From assembly GCA_903632075.3 (NCBI GenBank), contig CAHIKZ030004725.1, forward strand, positions 2,969,501 to 3,033,500: a DNA stretch of 64,000 nt. The letters run 5' to 3'. A model generated the notes under the pieces. It made no database searches, was not told the origin of the DNA, and saw nothing but the letters and a program-made list of their open reading frames with translations. Every line of letters begins with the position of its first letter. Position 1 is the stretch's first letter. This DNA is from Acanthosepion pharaonis. Its lineage: Eukaryota; Mollusca; Cephalopoda; Sepiida; Sepiidae. Of this stretch, positions 47,311 to 58,366 are shown piece by piece. The position numbers and the translations under genes are program-made.

Positions 47311-48234
47311 AAGTTTATAGCACCTGGCATTCCCAAATGGTCACCCATCTAGGTCCTGACCAGGATCAACATTTAACTTCGGCAATCGGACTAGAACCAG
47401 TATTTCAATGTGACATAGCTGTAAGCCTAGGAAATTAAAAGCTTAGTTTGATTTTAGTACCTGGTGAAATCAAATGGTCTACCAACTATAGATTTTAGAA
47501 GCATAAACATTTTAATGGAATTAAAGAATGGAAAAGAAAAAAAAAGAATAAAAAAAAAATAAGATTTAACAAAGGCCTGAACCCCAATCACCAAGAAAAA
47601 TTCTCCACCCCACAGGGGATAGGGAGGAGAAGGAGGTAAACATGTTTACATGATGCAAAGTGCCACCTGCTTTATTGATTTTAATCAGTTTAATGTAGTT
47701 CCTTTCTATTTTCTCGTCAGTCCAACTCATTTTCAAAATCTTTCAAGTGAATCTTTGGTTCTTTGTGGAATTACAAAATTTTTTTTCTTCTTTCCCCTTT
47801 TTTCAATGAACCTTACATCTTATTATTTTAATCACAAAAAAGGTCCCTAATTTTGTTACTTGGGAATCACTTAAATTTAGATGCACTCGATTTAATAAAA
47901 ACTAAACATTTCTTTTCAAACAGTAGCCTTAAATTAACAAATAGGGATTTTGTTTTATTGTTTTTTTAAACATGTTATTTCAATAAGGATTAGTATTAAG
48001 AGAATTTTTTTCCAACTTAAGGGAGATTGAAAAGTTTTTTTTTTTTTAATGCCCCCACACCCCACAGGGAATTAATTCAGGGGAGGAGAGAAAAGAAATA
48101 TATAAATTTTAAAACAAAAACCCAAATATAGATAACTATTTGAAAGTAGCAAACTGTAGCCCCCAAACATTTTTTTAATACCTAATAGGTAGTGAATTCT
48201 TTTCTTCTGCATAATATATATGGTGTTTTAAACA
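47311..48234. other. Non-coding stretch
   Basis: No gene. Two short similar C/G-rich words, CACCCCACAGGGGATAGGGA (near 47607) and CACCCCACAGGGAATT (near 48058), may be a small dispersed repeat. T-runs at 48036-48048. Confidence 0.45.
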
Positions 48235-48286
48235 GGAGTAGAGGTTTAACATTTGTTTCCTGTTTAGGATTGGGTTTCCAGTTCCT

Positions 48287-48329
<43 letters not shown>

Positions 48330-48390
48330 TTTTTTCCACTCACAGTAGGCCTTGTATCATAGTGGCATTATTACCTTGCTTGGGGTGAAT
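48235..48390 (-). mobile_element. Dispersed repeat, family D, copy 2
   Basis: In reverse complement it begins TTCACCCCAAGCAAGGTAAT, then TGCCACTATGATACAAGG, and after a homopolymer insert gives GAAGGAACTGGAAACCCAAT and ATGTTAAACCTCTACTCC. That matches 37078-37200 in order. A long A-run joined to a T-run (about 48292-48336) interrupts the copy and itself forms an A/T hairpin. Confidence 0.6.
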
Positions 48391-48584
48391 GGATTAAATG
48401 GAAATGTGTGTGATATATATGACTCCTGTCATATTCGATGTATGAGGGTCAAGCAACTCAGGTGAAGGCGCTGTGCAGAACCAATCACACTTTTTGAAGG
48501 GTCAAATACAGAGACCTGGTGCACTATGTGCCACAAGGACCCCAAAACAACACTCCGCAGGTTTTGAATTCAGAGTTGTTGTTG

Positions 48585-48775
48585 TTCTCCTAGACTAGTT
48601 GCCATCCAAGGCTATAGAACCCCGTCTGTCCTGCTATTTACCTATAGCTGGAGGGAGAAGAGGATTAATATCTTTTCCAAGGGTATTAGTACGTAAGTGA
48701 ATGTAATGGATTCGATTGGAACTTAGCTCTCAGATTCCTCATTGGAGCTGCTATACACTACTTCACTATGTCCTA
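48585..48775 (-). mobile_element. tRNA-derived SINE, family B, copy 4
   Basis: The plus strand carries GCTATTTACCTATAGCTGGA, CTTTTCCAAGGGTATTAGTA, CGTAAGTGAATGTAATGG and a reversed box B region. A box A-like TAGTGAAGTAGTGTATAGC is read on minus near 48765. A longer 3' part (CTAGACTAGTTGCCATCC) is shared with the copy at 26459. Confidence 0.7.
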
Positions 48776-48782
48776 ATATATA

Positions 48783-49265
48783 TATAATAGCTGGCCACTC
48801 GTATTCGAGGATGCCTGTCTACTAGGGCAGCTAGCCAATCCCTATTGCAAACTCTTGCTCAGGCACATTTGTGTTTGTTCAACATCCACAGAGCCAATTT
48901 GTGGTTTATACTGCAACTATGCTGAGCAGACTTTAGTTACAGTTTCTGGTAGAGAGTGTATTATCTAGAATGATCAACAATCTGAACAGCACTATCACAC
49001 TCAAACTCTCGGTCATGATGACTTGTGACTTCATGCTAGCACAGCTATCAACGGTCCCAAGTGTTCTGTCTACCCAATTTCACTCAAGGCTTGGGTCAAC
49101 CCGTGGTATGGTTTTCAGGCACTTTCCAAAACGTGTCACAAACTGGGATTGTCCCTCCTCCAGTCCGATAATATCCTTTCTTACAAATCAACCATGGTGA
49201 GATTCAAACCTGGGCCTCATGTCCAGAAAATTAACATTCTAACCACTCAGCCATGTGTGCATGCA
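48783..49265 (-). mobile_element. tRNA-derived SINE, family C, with complete tRNA-like head
   Basis: The minus-strand head reads GCACACATGGCTGAGTGGTT (box A, type II tRNA-like), then CAGGTTTGAATCTCACC (box B). A body of about 400 bp matching 16921-17358 follows. This is the fuller of the two copies. The GAGTGGTTA D-arm resembles Ser/Leu tRNAs. The pair lies in inverted orientation about 31 kb apart. A 76-codon frame on plus (48970) is not credible. Confidence 0.85.
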
Positions 49266-49505
49266 TGCACGCGCACACACGCTACATTGGAAAAAAAAAA
49301 AAAAAAAAAATCTCACAACTATGCTACCTGGGTTTCAATTGCAACATCTCAGACAGGTTGAAAAAGTCTAAGGGGGAGCAGGCAATCAAAACCTGGGTAG
49401 CGTGGTTGTGAGAAATTTTTCCCAAGGCATCGAGCAATTTTTTTGGTGTTTACGCCTTCCTAGACCCCCCCCACTACTGTTTTTTTTCATTTATTTTTGG
49501 CCTCC

Positions 49506-49559
<54 letters not shown>

Positions 49560-50622
49560 CTTCCTATGATATTAGATATAGTTTTCATAAATATATAATT
49601 TATCAAAATTACCTACTCAAATATTTTGACAAACCACTTCTAGAAGAATAATGGATCAATATAAATACAGTCATCTCATAGTATACATGGAAAATGGATC
49701 CACAGGCTAACCTAAAACCAAGGTCCAATATCCGAATGGAAAGGCATAGTATTTGTAAGTAACCTGTGCAGATTTTCCCAAATTACGTAAACTGGTCAGT
49801 GCCAAAACCTCAAATTATTGATTTTGAGAAGTGAGCTGAGTTGGGAACTTTTCAGCATTCCCTTCTGAAATTTAACACAATGTAAATTCTATATAAATAC
49901 TGCAAATATGAAAAAAAAAAAATCTACCAAAAATCAAACAATTGGATATTAATTTATTTAATAAAGGACAATATTTTTGAAAAAAAAAAAAAAAAATTCT
50001 ATATTTCTCATAACAAAACAAAAAGGAGTACACAAATAAGACAGAAGGTGAAATGGTGTCTTCGAAGGTATCTTGTAGTAATAAAAAATTTAGCATTTTT
50101 TTTTTTTTACAAAGTTTGATGATAGTGTACAGAACTGAATAGAGAACTTTCGATAAAGGAGAAAAGCTTTTAAATTTGAAATAAAGGGCATATAGCAAAA
50201 CAATGAGGAGCAGATTATTTCTTTGTAAGATGTTCCAGATCCAAGATGAACCACGATTACAGTTGAAGAGTCATTGAAGGTGCCTAAATGAACTATTGAT
50301 TAGAAAACAATTTAAAAAGGCAGAAAAATCATTAGTGCAATCAAAAAAAAAAAAAAATCTTTAAACATTAAGGCTTCTGTCCAAGATGGTAAAGATAAAG
50401 TCTTTGACATTTGGAACCAAAATGTCTTTGTCCTCCTCTTTTGTAAAGATGAGAGAAAAAAAAAATGCCTGTCATACTATAATTTAGCTATTTGCAAATG
50501 CATAAAGTGGAGTCAATTTTTATTGAATTCAATTTGAAAAAGTTTAGTGCGTTTTTTTTTTCTCAATTCTTCCACCCAGTTCTCCTCAGATTGTGTTAGT
50601 ATGAGGCAAACTCATTTAACTA

Positions 50623-50656
<34 letters not shown>

Positions 50657-51105
50657 TCACAAGGGGGAAAAATGAAATTAAAAAAAAAGAATAATGTTCT
50701 GGACATGTGAAAAGAAGCTATTTTGCAGAAAAGTGGTGCCAATACTGAATGTCTAATCTGTTAGCAATAAAGAAGCAATATAAAAAAAAAAATAAATAAA
50801 ATAAAAAATAAAATCTAAAAGACTTCATTTTTCATTCAGAAATACTTGCAGATTTTCTTGGAGCGAAAAAAGAAAAAGAAAAAGCAAAAAAGTGTACCTT
50901 ATTAAAAGATATTGTTTAGTGTAATATGAGGCAAGAAATTTTTAAGGATAGAAAATAAATAAAGAATGATTTGATCAAAGATTTTTTTTTTTTGTTCCAA
51001 AAAGAAAAAAACTGACCATTGAGAGAAAAGAACTATTTTCACTTGAGCAATATCAGAAAGAAAATGCCTCCCTATTCTTTTGGACAGGAGTAGAGGGTTT
51101 TTCCC

Positions 51106-51139
<34 letters not shown>

Positions 51140-51329
51140 CATATATATGTATAAATTTACAGAGAAACACACATGCACATTAGGTTGATTTTATGATATG
51201 TCAACCTTTGTTGGGTCATTTCATGTCAAATTATATTTGGAGTACTCAAGAATCAACTAATAGTAAGGGTCAACGAGATAAGACTTAACCATTACCCTCA
51301 CACCAAGGGGCCTGTATATAGAGAGGGTT
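49266..51329. other. AT-rich non-coding stretch with microsatellites
   Basis: (TA)n at 49510-49558, GT/TA at 51108-51150, long A-run at 50625-50653. No gene recognised. 51270-51305 carries a reversed box A-like word (TAACCATTACCCTCACACC), possibly a decayed minus-strand SINE head. Confidence 0.5.
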
Positions 51330-51450
51330 AAATTGAATGGTAATGTGGTGATGAGCAAGGTTAGAATTACAGTTCATTTGCTTGTATAATGAATTAGATC
51401 TTCACTAGACGAGCCAATGTCATGGCCTTGTGCCAGACCTATATTAATGG
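51330..51450 (+). mobile_element. Decayed family A-like SINE
   Basis: ATGGTAATGTGGTGATGAGC, a degenerate box B (TTAGATCTTCAC) and the family words GAGCCAATGTCATGG and CCTTGTGCCAGACCTA occur in the usual order. Divergence is high. Confidence 0.45.
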
Positions 51451-52527
51451 GGTCATTGCTGGTTTCCCCACATAATGGATTTGTCTTCTCCAATCAACAC
51501 TCTTCTGAAGTAATACTTACAAAACATCATTACATACTCAACAAAGATGCACAAAAATGAAAAAAGAAAAAGGATAATTTTACTAGTTACAGAAGTGGGG
51601 TCTAATATATCATATGTACTTGCATACAAGCTGACATCATTAAAATCCAAACCCTAAATTCTTTTTGCATTTAGGGAAAAAAAAAAATTTACCTGTGAAC
51701 TATTCACCAGTCACTGAAAATGCAGAATCTTTTTAACCTCTTCAAAAAAAAAAAAAAAAAAAGAAAAAAGTATGGTCTATTTTTTTTGCATAAAAAACCT
51801 GATCATATATTTGAGTATGTACAGCAGAGTGTTGGGCGAGGATTTCTGGATCAGGATCAGCCTTTGTCCATTTTCATACTGGATTTATACCGAAGAGTGT
51901 TAAAGAGAAAAGAAAAGAAAAGAAAAAAAAAAAAAAAAAAAACCCATATCAAGAATAAAGTAACCACCATATTTGACTGCATATAAGGTTATTTTTACTA
52001 ATATCTTAAAATTTCCCTGTGTCTTACATGCCATACGTAGGTTTACTAATTTTACTAATTACTATTTTTTTTCCTTGATTTGACCTGCTGAAATTGGATG
52101 CATCTTATATGCTGTCAAGTACAGTCAATTTACTTTTTGTGTGCTTTATATAATTTTAATTTACAAAAACTAGAAACAACAACTGCCACCTTTTTTTTTT
52201 TGCTTCATTATTTGCATTGTAACTACTGCATAAATGACACATCAACCAGATATCAACATTAATTATTCTCTGTGATCTATGAAGCAAATCTGCACCCATG
52301 ACCGTAGGCTCAAAAGAGCAATCCATCATTTCAGGTAATAAATTTCAATGTTGCCTCAGCAAGCAGGTATCAAAAAGCTATTAGTTTCACCAGTTCAGAC
52401 AGCTCCTACAAGGCCAGCAGTGCCTACCCTCCCACTGTGCCCACAAGGTAGCAAGTTAATAACCTTACAGCTAACAACAGGTTTCAAATAGCATAGGTTT
52501 TTATCTTTTATTCTCTTAGATAAAGTT
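51451..52527. other. Non-coding stretch
   Basis: A-runs at 51745-51762 and 51923-51941; no gene. 52260-52460 is GC-richer without stops clustering in any one way, and remains unassigned. Confidence 0.45.
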
Positions 52528-52849
52528 ACAGGTAGGTCCCCGACATCAAGACACGTGGAGATGGATTGTTGACTTCAAGCATATTCTCTTCTTGATATCA
52601 GACACCTGTACTTACCTGAGTGAACAAATAGTTAATAACCGGCTATTAGAAGCAGGGACACAATTAGGAGCTTAAGGAGCCTGTTGAACTATGACTTGCA
52701 ATTACTCCCATAACAAAGCCAACAATAGGTAGAGAAAGGAAAATACAGGTGAAGGAAGGCCGAGCAACAGGTGAGTGGCTAACAAACAGGTGATCTTTTC
52801 GGTTTTATCAAGTAGCTGTCAAAAAGGTAAACAAATACAAGTTACCTGT
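52528..52849. promoter_or_regulatory. Cluster of ACAGGT/ACCTGT sites
   Basis: ACAGGT on either strand starts at 52528, 52604, 52745, 52767, 52786 and 52844; three of them extend to the CAGGTG E-box. This hexamer should be rare in DNA of this composition. E-boxes of this kind are bound by bHLH, Snail and ZEB-type factors, but it may equally be a repeat shared with 62084-62231, which it resembles over an ACAGGTGAG...AACAGGTGA span. Confidence 0.35.
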
Positions 52850-53128
52850 CAGCAAACACAGAAAGGACAGATTTTTTTCTCTCTTTTCTCTTGGTCTTTT
52901 TTGCATTTCTTTTATAGTATTAAGAGATTTGACTTAAGCATTATAATAGTTACCTCTCCTTCAAATGGAAAGACCACTTGATTATAAGATTACAAAACTA
53001 TCAGTTCCTGGTAAATTATAAACATTATTTTTAGTGGTACCTGTGTTTAAGTAGACCCTCAGTTTATGTTGGTTTTATTTTTAAACAACATTTATATTTC
53101 ATCTACCAGTCTGTGTATTCAAGCACAT

Positions 53129-53245
53129 TTATTAAAAGATAATGCATCCTCTGACAGGATTCAAATCAACATCCTCCTTTGCAGGAGAAGGCAATGTTTA
53201 ATCAGACATGCTTTGACCACTCGGCTATGAAGAGCTTCACACTCA
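53129..53245 (-). mobile_element. tRNA-Ser/Leu-like SINE head or tRNA pseudogene
   Basis: Minus strand: ATAGCCGAGTGGTCAAAGCA (D-arm/box A), a long extra arm, then TTGATTTGAATCCTG (box B/T-arm). Type II tRNA layout is clear, but the acceptor ends do not pair well, so this is not an intact tRNA gene. Confidence 0.6.
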
Positions 53246-53606
53246 AGCATTGTTCTATTTGCCGTTGAAACACATTTTACTTGTTCAGATTCTTTCAAAG
53301 TCATAATGGCTCAGTTTCATATCCAAAGTGTAAACAAAGCAATTTCTAAAGAATTCATGGATTTTAATTTATTTATATTACTTTAAATGTTATTTTTTGA
53401 ATAGATCATTCATTTTTTTTTTTTTTTAAACAGTACTATATTTAATATACTGGCCTGATTAGTCATGAAAACTTATTACTGAAAATACACACTATACACC
53501 GAGGATTGGATGGTGTAATTCCTGGAGGGTCCATCTACAAAACTATGGAGTCGAGATGCTGAAGTTAGCATCAACTAGCTAAGTGACAAATCTATTAATC
53601 ATTAAT

Positions 53607-53610
<4 letters not shown>

Positions 53611-53673
<63 letters not shown>
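53611..53673. repeat. (TA)n microsatellite
   Basis: About 63 bp of uninterrupted TA repeat. Confidence 0.95.
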
Positions 53674-53675
<2 letters not shown>

Positions 53676-54115
53676 CACACTGTAATAAGACAGACAACAA
53701 TTTTGACATGAAAATGCTACTCTGATCAAAGGAGAAAAATAATATTCACTACAATGTACATGTCTAGAGAACGCTGTAATCGCAAGGTCATATACATGAA
53801 TGTGCCCCCGGCTTTTGCAACATTTCACCATTACTGGCAGATCTAATATCACAGAATGGGATACCTACTAACAAAAGTGATGGAAAGAAAAAGACTCCAA
53901 AGTAGGTACCTCCACTAATTTTTGATACCTAAGGTTTTAAATAATTTTTTTTTTTTTTTTTTTTTAAATGAAAAAGCATTATTGAGGCTTTCTTTTTAGC
54001 TTTAATTAAAAGCTAAATTAAATTTACTATTTCCAGTAAGCAAACTACTTTTGGTGTGTTTCAAACAGAAATTATATTGATTGAAATTTCAACTTTTTGA
54101 TTACTTTCAGAAAAT

Positions 54116-54150
<35 letters not shown>

Positions 54151-54175
54151 GCCATTTTGACACATTTGTAAACAA
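53674..54175. other. AT-rich spacer with homopolymers
   Basis: T-run at 53946-53965 and A-run at 54116-54147. No gene. Confidence 0.55.
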
Positions 54176-54280
54176 AAATTTCATTCTCAATTTTCATAAA
54201 ATTGAGAATGAAATTTCAGAAAATTATTTTATTTTTGGAAGATTTTTAAATCTTCCAAAAATAAAATATTTTCTGAAATT
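54176..54280. repeat. Two abutting hairpins
   Basis: The first hairpin has arms 54176-54194 and 54198-54216, perfect over 19 bp with a 3-nt loop. The second, centred on 54246-54247, has arms extending about 30 bp outward (GGAAGATTT core at 54237-54256, flanked by matching ATTTTATTTTT/AAAAATAAAAT and AATTTCAGAAAA/TTTTCTGAAATT). The hairpins share the GAAATTT boundary, so alternative folds compete. Confidence 0.9.
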
Positions 54281-55170
54281 TTATTTGAGGAATATTAGCC
54301 GATTTAAAGTATATTTAATCTGATTTGGAAAAAAAATATTACTTTGAGTTTAAAATAATAGAAATGCATTTTTAAAACAAACAATAGCAGTGATTATGTG
54401 CTTGTCACTGCTTATCAATCACTTAAACACAGATAAGGTGTTGATACATTTACTGTTGTTCTACTGTGACTATCTGTTACAGCATAATTTAAGATAAAGA
54501 CGGGTAAGTACCCTTTTATATAATTTTTTTCAGTAACCGTAAAAGTGTCAGAAAATATTCTCCATAATTTAATTTTAGGAATGCTGACTTTAAATTTACT
54601 ATAGTCATTACTCTTATTTTCTGATAATGTCATGTATGGTCAACCATACTTTCAAACAGGGGCACATTTTATATACATAAAAAAAATTATTTAAAAAGTT
54701 TTGGTGCAAATACTTTGTATTAAGCTTTTCAATATTTGATTAGTAAATATAGTTTTCAGTTAATAATATCAACATTAATACAGAATTTTAAAAGATTTAT
54801 GTATTATAAATTATTAGAATTAAAATGAAAATTCATTATACACTGGAAAAAGTTTTTCTTAAAACAATAGTATCCTTAATAAAAACAAATTTTCTACACA
54901 AAATTTAATTCTTTGAAATTTCATGAACTTAAGTGTATATATAAACAAAATATTTTACCAAGAGCAAATATTTTGATGATAAAACAGTTTTTATTATGCT
55001 TGGGGCTTTTTTTTTTTTTTTTAAATCATGCTATGCTGTTCCCCCCACCACCAGCAAAAAACGGAGAGCTAAATGAATTTGGCTAGATAAAAAAAAAAAA
55101 AAAAATTCTAAAATCCCACCACCCCCATGTTCTTGCACATGTATGGTTGTACCAATGTAACAAATTTAGT
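54281..55170. other. AT-rich non-coding stretch
   Basis: Nothing gene-like; T-run at 55007-55022 and A-run at 55088-55105. Confidence 0.55.
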
Positions 55171-55195
55171 CTGATAAAGTCCTGAAGGATGAAAC
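55171..55195 (+). other. Hammerhead-like core, degenerate
   Basis: CTGATAA (for CTGANGA) is followed by a stem II-like AGTCC-TGAA-GGAT hairpin and GAAAC. The tetraloop hairpin and GAAAC are exactly where a hammerhead would have them. The changed G8 position would abolish cleavage. Flanking stems I/III are not clear. Confidence 0.4.
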
Positions 55196-55339
55196 ACATC
55201 ACAAGTAAACTTACTCCACTGTCATATATTTTCCCCATTATTGAGAGAGAGAGAGAAAGAGAGAGAATATATAATCTTAGTAATAAATAAAATTAAATGA
55301 TAGGTATTTATTAAAAGCTCAATCTGATAAAAATGTGAC

Positions 55340-55421
55340 AAATCATAGTGATGAATACACTCACTACAGTTGTAGCGATTTATGGGGTTAACTTTTTAAC
55401 CATTACACCAAAGGGACCAAA
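55340..55421 (-). mobile_element. Decayed tRNA-like SINE head
   Basis: Minus strand TTTGGTGTAATGGTTAAAAA resembles the family A/B box A, followed by a degenerate box B-like GAGTGTATTCATCAC. No body is recognisable. Confidence 0.35.
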
Positions 55422-55974
55422 TAATCATCATTATAAGTTTCATCCAAAAGTTTCTGAACTCAATGGTTACCTTTCATGATCAGCAAATAACTATATCTGT
55501 TCATTAAGAGAATGGTTGTAATTACTATATTACAACAATCAGTTTTGTCCCAGTTAAACAACCTTATCAGTATGAATTTCTGGTACGTTGGCAATTATAT
55601 GCTTCTGGTATTATAGAGAATGAATCCTTTTTGTATTCTACTGACAAAGTCTTTTCACTAGTTGAGGCTCATTAAACAAGTTAGTGAACTATGCAAGATT
55701 ATCCAAAAGACTTACTGAACAAACAGGAGATGGATTCTCCCTGCAATTCTTAATAAAAGATAAAAACGTTTGCATTTTTTTTTTTTTTTTTTTTGACATG
55801 AACTGAATTGTGAAAGCCCACCTCATATACCACCTCTAAGTTATGATTAGTGAACCCAATTTATCTAGCATCCTTCTCACAAGTGCCATCTTTTTAAGAT
55901 CATGACTCCACAACTTCCTTTACTTCTAATTTGCTTCCTCTTGTTTTAAATCTGGATATGTTCATCTCCTAGTT
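55422..55974. other. Non-coding stretch
   Basis: Nothing recognised; T-run at 55776-55794. Confidence 0.5.
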
Positions 55975-56125
55975 GGTAACAATAGCCAGAGTGGTCCAGT
56001 TTACTCTGCTATTTAACACACGGTGGGAATGAGAAGAAGAGACAGAGTCATGTCTTACCCAAGAGTGTTTGGGTCAACTGTTTACCAATTTCATTCCGTG
56101 TTAACCACAGGGCCACCTGAACCTC
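55975..56125 (-). mobile_element. tRNA-derived SINE, family B, copy 5
   Basis: The plus strand has CTGCTATTTAACACACGGTG, GAGTCATGTCTTACCCAAGAG and a reversed head near 56110. It forms an inverted pair with the copy starting 100 bp further on. Confidence 0.6.
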
Positions 56126-56224
56126 CCTAGCAACACAAGATACTATAAAAGCTTTCATTGATTTCTCAAATGACTTGTAGGTGCAAAGAACTGTTTCGTT
56201 TTTTTGTAAATTTTTCAAAGTAGA

Positions 56225-56395
56225 AAAGGGGGTTATGCAGGTGAATTTAATAGATTACAACTTGGAACGAGAAATCAGAGAGCCAAGTTTGAATTCTGGT
56301 CAGGTTCATTATATTTACTTATGAACAAATACTCTTGGGAAAGGTACAAATCCATCTTGTCCCCCCAGCTATAGGTTAAAGAGGGGGACTTATAA
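56225..56395 (+). mobile_element. tRNA-derived SINE, family B, copy 6
   Basis: Box B-like AGTTTGAATTCTGG is followed by TCAGGTTCATTATATTTACT, ACAAATACTCTTGGGAAAGG and CCAGCTATAGGTTAAA. The body matches the minus-strand copy at 47141. It is followed by two long A-runs (56400-56423, 56450-56475). Confidence 0.7.
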
Positions 56396-56678
56396 CTGGA
56401 AAAAAAAAAAAAAAAAAAAAAAATACTGGGTTGATAAGCCATTTAAGGAAAAAAAAAAAAAAAAAAAAAAAAAAATCCAAATCAAAACTGGTATAAAAAT
56501 GATTTTGGCAGATAAAAATTAATATTCCTCTTTTCAGGAAAGCCTCAACAGAAACTTTTACCAAAAACCTATAAATGAGAAATTAAAAGATGAACAAAAG
56601 GAGATGTTTTTGAAATCCCGAATATGTTATTTAATCCCTTCTAATAAAGTTACCTATGCAAAGAAATTTAGAAGCTTA

Positions 56679-56720
<42 letters not shown>

Positions 56721-57339
56721 AAAATAAAACAAAACATTTTTAAAAAAATTTTTCAGTTAACATCCATATTTCCTAACATTACAACCTATGTTCATTTAAC
56801 TTTCATCCTTCTGGGGAACTGAAAACTGACAGCAAAATGGATTTAAGGGGAAAGATATATGTGTGTGTGTGTATTTTATATATATATATATATATATATA
56901 AAATTTTTTTATCTATACTGCAGAATCAAATCTGACAGATACATTCTATGAGGAGTAAATGTGCTTACATGTTAGCATAACCAAACAAACACATGTAAAA
57001 CTGACTATAAATGTAAATTTATCTATCTGATGAAATGTTTGAAAGTATATAAGTCCTCCTTAGAAATAAAAAAATATTCTTTCTATAGACCATATAAACC
57101 AATATACATTGAAACCCTTAATGGATGGGTATTAATAAAAAAAACCAAAAAAAAAACCTAATAGTCGTGGTGGAAAGTATTTTAAACCTTGGAACTAAAG
57201 TAAAAAGTGTGGGGGGTTGAGTAGATGTAAGAGGAAAGGGTATCTTTCATCAGTCCCCTATGGAACTTAATAGTAAGTTCCTAATGTCTGAGTAATTGAA
57301 AGTGCAACACTAGAAAAGGTCAACTGTTCATTTAGGAAG
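56396..57339. other. AT-rich stretch with A-runs and TA/GT tract
   Basis: A-runs at 56400-56423, 56450-56475 and 56682-56718; GT then TA repeat at 56860-56901. No gene. Confidence 0.55.
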
Positions 57340-57770
57340 AGAATGTGTGTGTGTGTGTGTGTTGAAAGAGAGAGGGTGGAGGACAAAGAGGGGGGGAAAC
57401 TGATGTGCAGTTAATAAGTATGGTTGCAGCCTTATACATCCATTGCTCACATAGCAAGCCCATCATCATTATTGAGAGGAATAGGAAAAAAAAAAAAAAA
57501 AATGTCTGCAAACTTCATCCTATTCTCCCCGGTGAGCAGCCAGTGACAGTGGTGGGACAAAAGCTGTTAGCAAGCCTAACACCTGAACTGATCAGCCATC
57601 TGGAAGCAGAACAAAGGATGGAGAGATGGAGAGAGAGAGAGAGAGGGAGGGGGAGTGACAGAAAGATGTAGGATAGAGAGAGATGGAAGGGGGTGTTGCT
57701 CCTAGCAACTATCTACCCCCAGTGGGAGGAAGGTCTGAAAGCCTAGTGGGAGAGAAAAGGGTTTCCGAAA
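57340..57770. promoter_or_regulatory. GC-richer patch with X-box, candidate promoter or exon
   Basis: A locally GC-rich, purine-rich patch with GT and GA repeats. It includes an RFX-type X-box (57695-57709). It also includes an open frame whose C-terminal half (GEQPVTVVGQKLLASLTPEL, then ISHLEAEQRMERWRE, about 57529-57625) looks like ordinary protein rather than low-complexity. I recognise no family. An acceptor-like pyrimidine tract and AG occur near 57536. It is either a regulatory patch or a short exon; chance is possible. Confidence 0.28.
57695..57709. promoter_or_regulatory. RFX X-box-like inverted repeat
   Basis: GTTGCT-CCT-AGCAAC is a perfect inverted repeat fitting the RFX consensus form (GTNRCY, short spacer, RGYAAC). 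RFX factors commonly drive ciliary genes. No adjacent gene is established here. Confidence 0.45.
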
Positions 57771-58293
57771 GGTCACTAAAAAATACTGCTGGGCTTTATG
57801 AACAACAACAATAATAATTTTTTTTTTTTTTATCAATCCCATTTCTCCAAGACTATGTCATTTTTATCTATGGATTTTATTGAGAGACAGAGAACAAAAC
57901 AAAAATAAAATTTCTCAGAGATAAACCTTAAAGTAAAATGCTTATCCTTTAATCTTAATCTCTCTCACACACAAAGATGAAGCTTGCTTGGAGATTCCAG
58001 TAACTCTACAGTTAATAAGGCAAATCCATTTATTTAGTTGCTAATTTTAGCCTTAGTTAATAACTATCCTCAAATTAGGACAGTCTTTTTTTTATGAGTA
58101 ACAATAATATAATTATTATTACAATAATTACATATTTTTAGGCATGATGAAATGTGCATGGGACATGATGCATCAAGCATCAGTTCATTTCATGGATAAT
58201 ATAGAATGAATTTCCTGTGAAACTGACATCTATGTGAACCATAAGATATGTTGGTGATATCAAAAATACATGTATGTTTTGTATAGGAAGAGG

Positions 58294-58298
<5 letters not shown>
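57771..58298. other. AT-rich spacer
   Basis: Nothing recognised. Confidence 0.5.

Positions 58299-58358
<60 letters not shown>
58299..58358. repeat. (TA)n-(GT)n compound microsatellite
   Basis: TA repeat passes into GT repeat, as at 39012-39088. Confidence 0.95.

Positions 58359-58366
<8 letters not shown>

Noticed and set aside
53129..53245. Functional tRNA-Ser/Leu gene
   Set aside because: D-arm and T-arm are clear but the acceptor stem does not pair and the sequence is decayed; treated as a SINE head or pseudogene.
57029..57047. CTGATGA...GAAA hammerhead-like string
   Set aside because: Only 7 nt between the two core words and no possible stem II; chance match in AT-rich DNA.
57535..57600. 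Minus-strand acceptor followed by ATGGCTGATCAG, like a calmodulin start
   Set aside because: The frame stops after seven codons and continues unlike calmodulin; coincidence.
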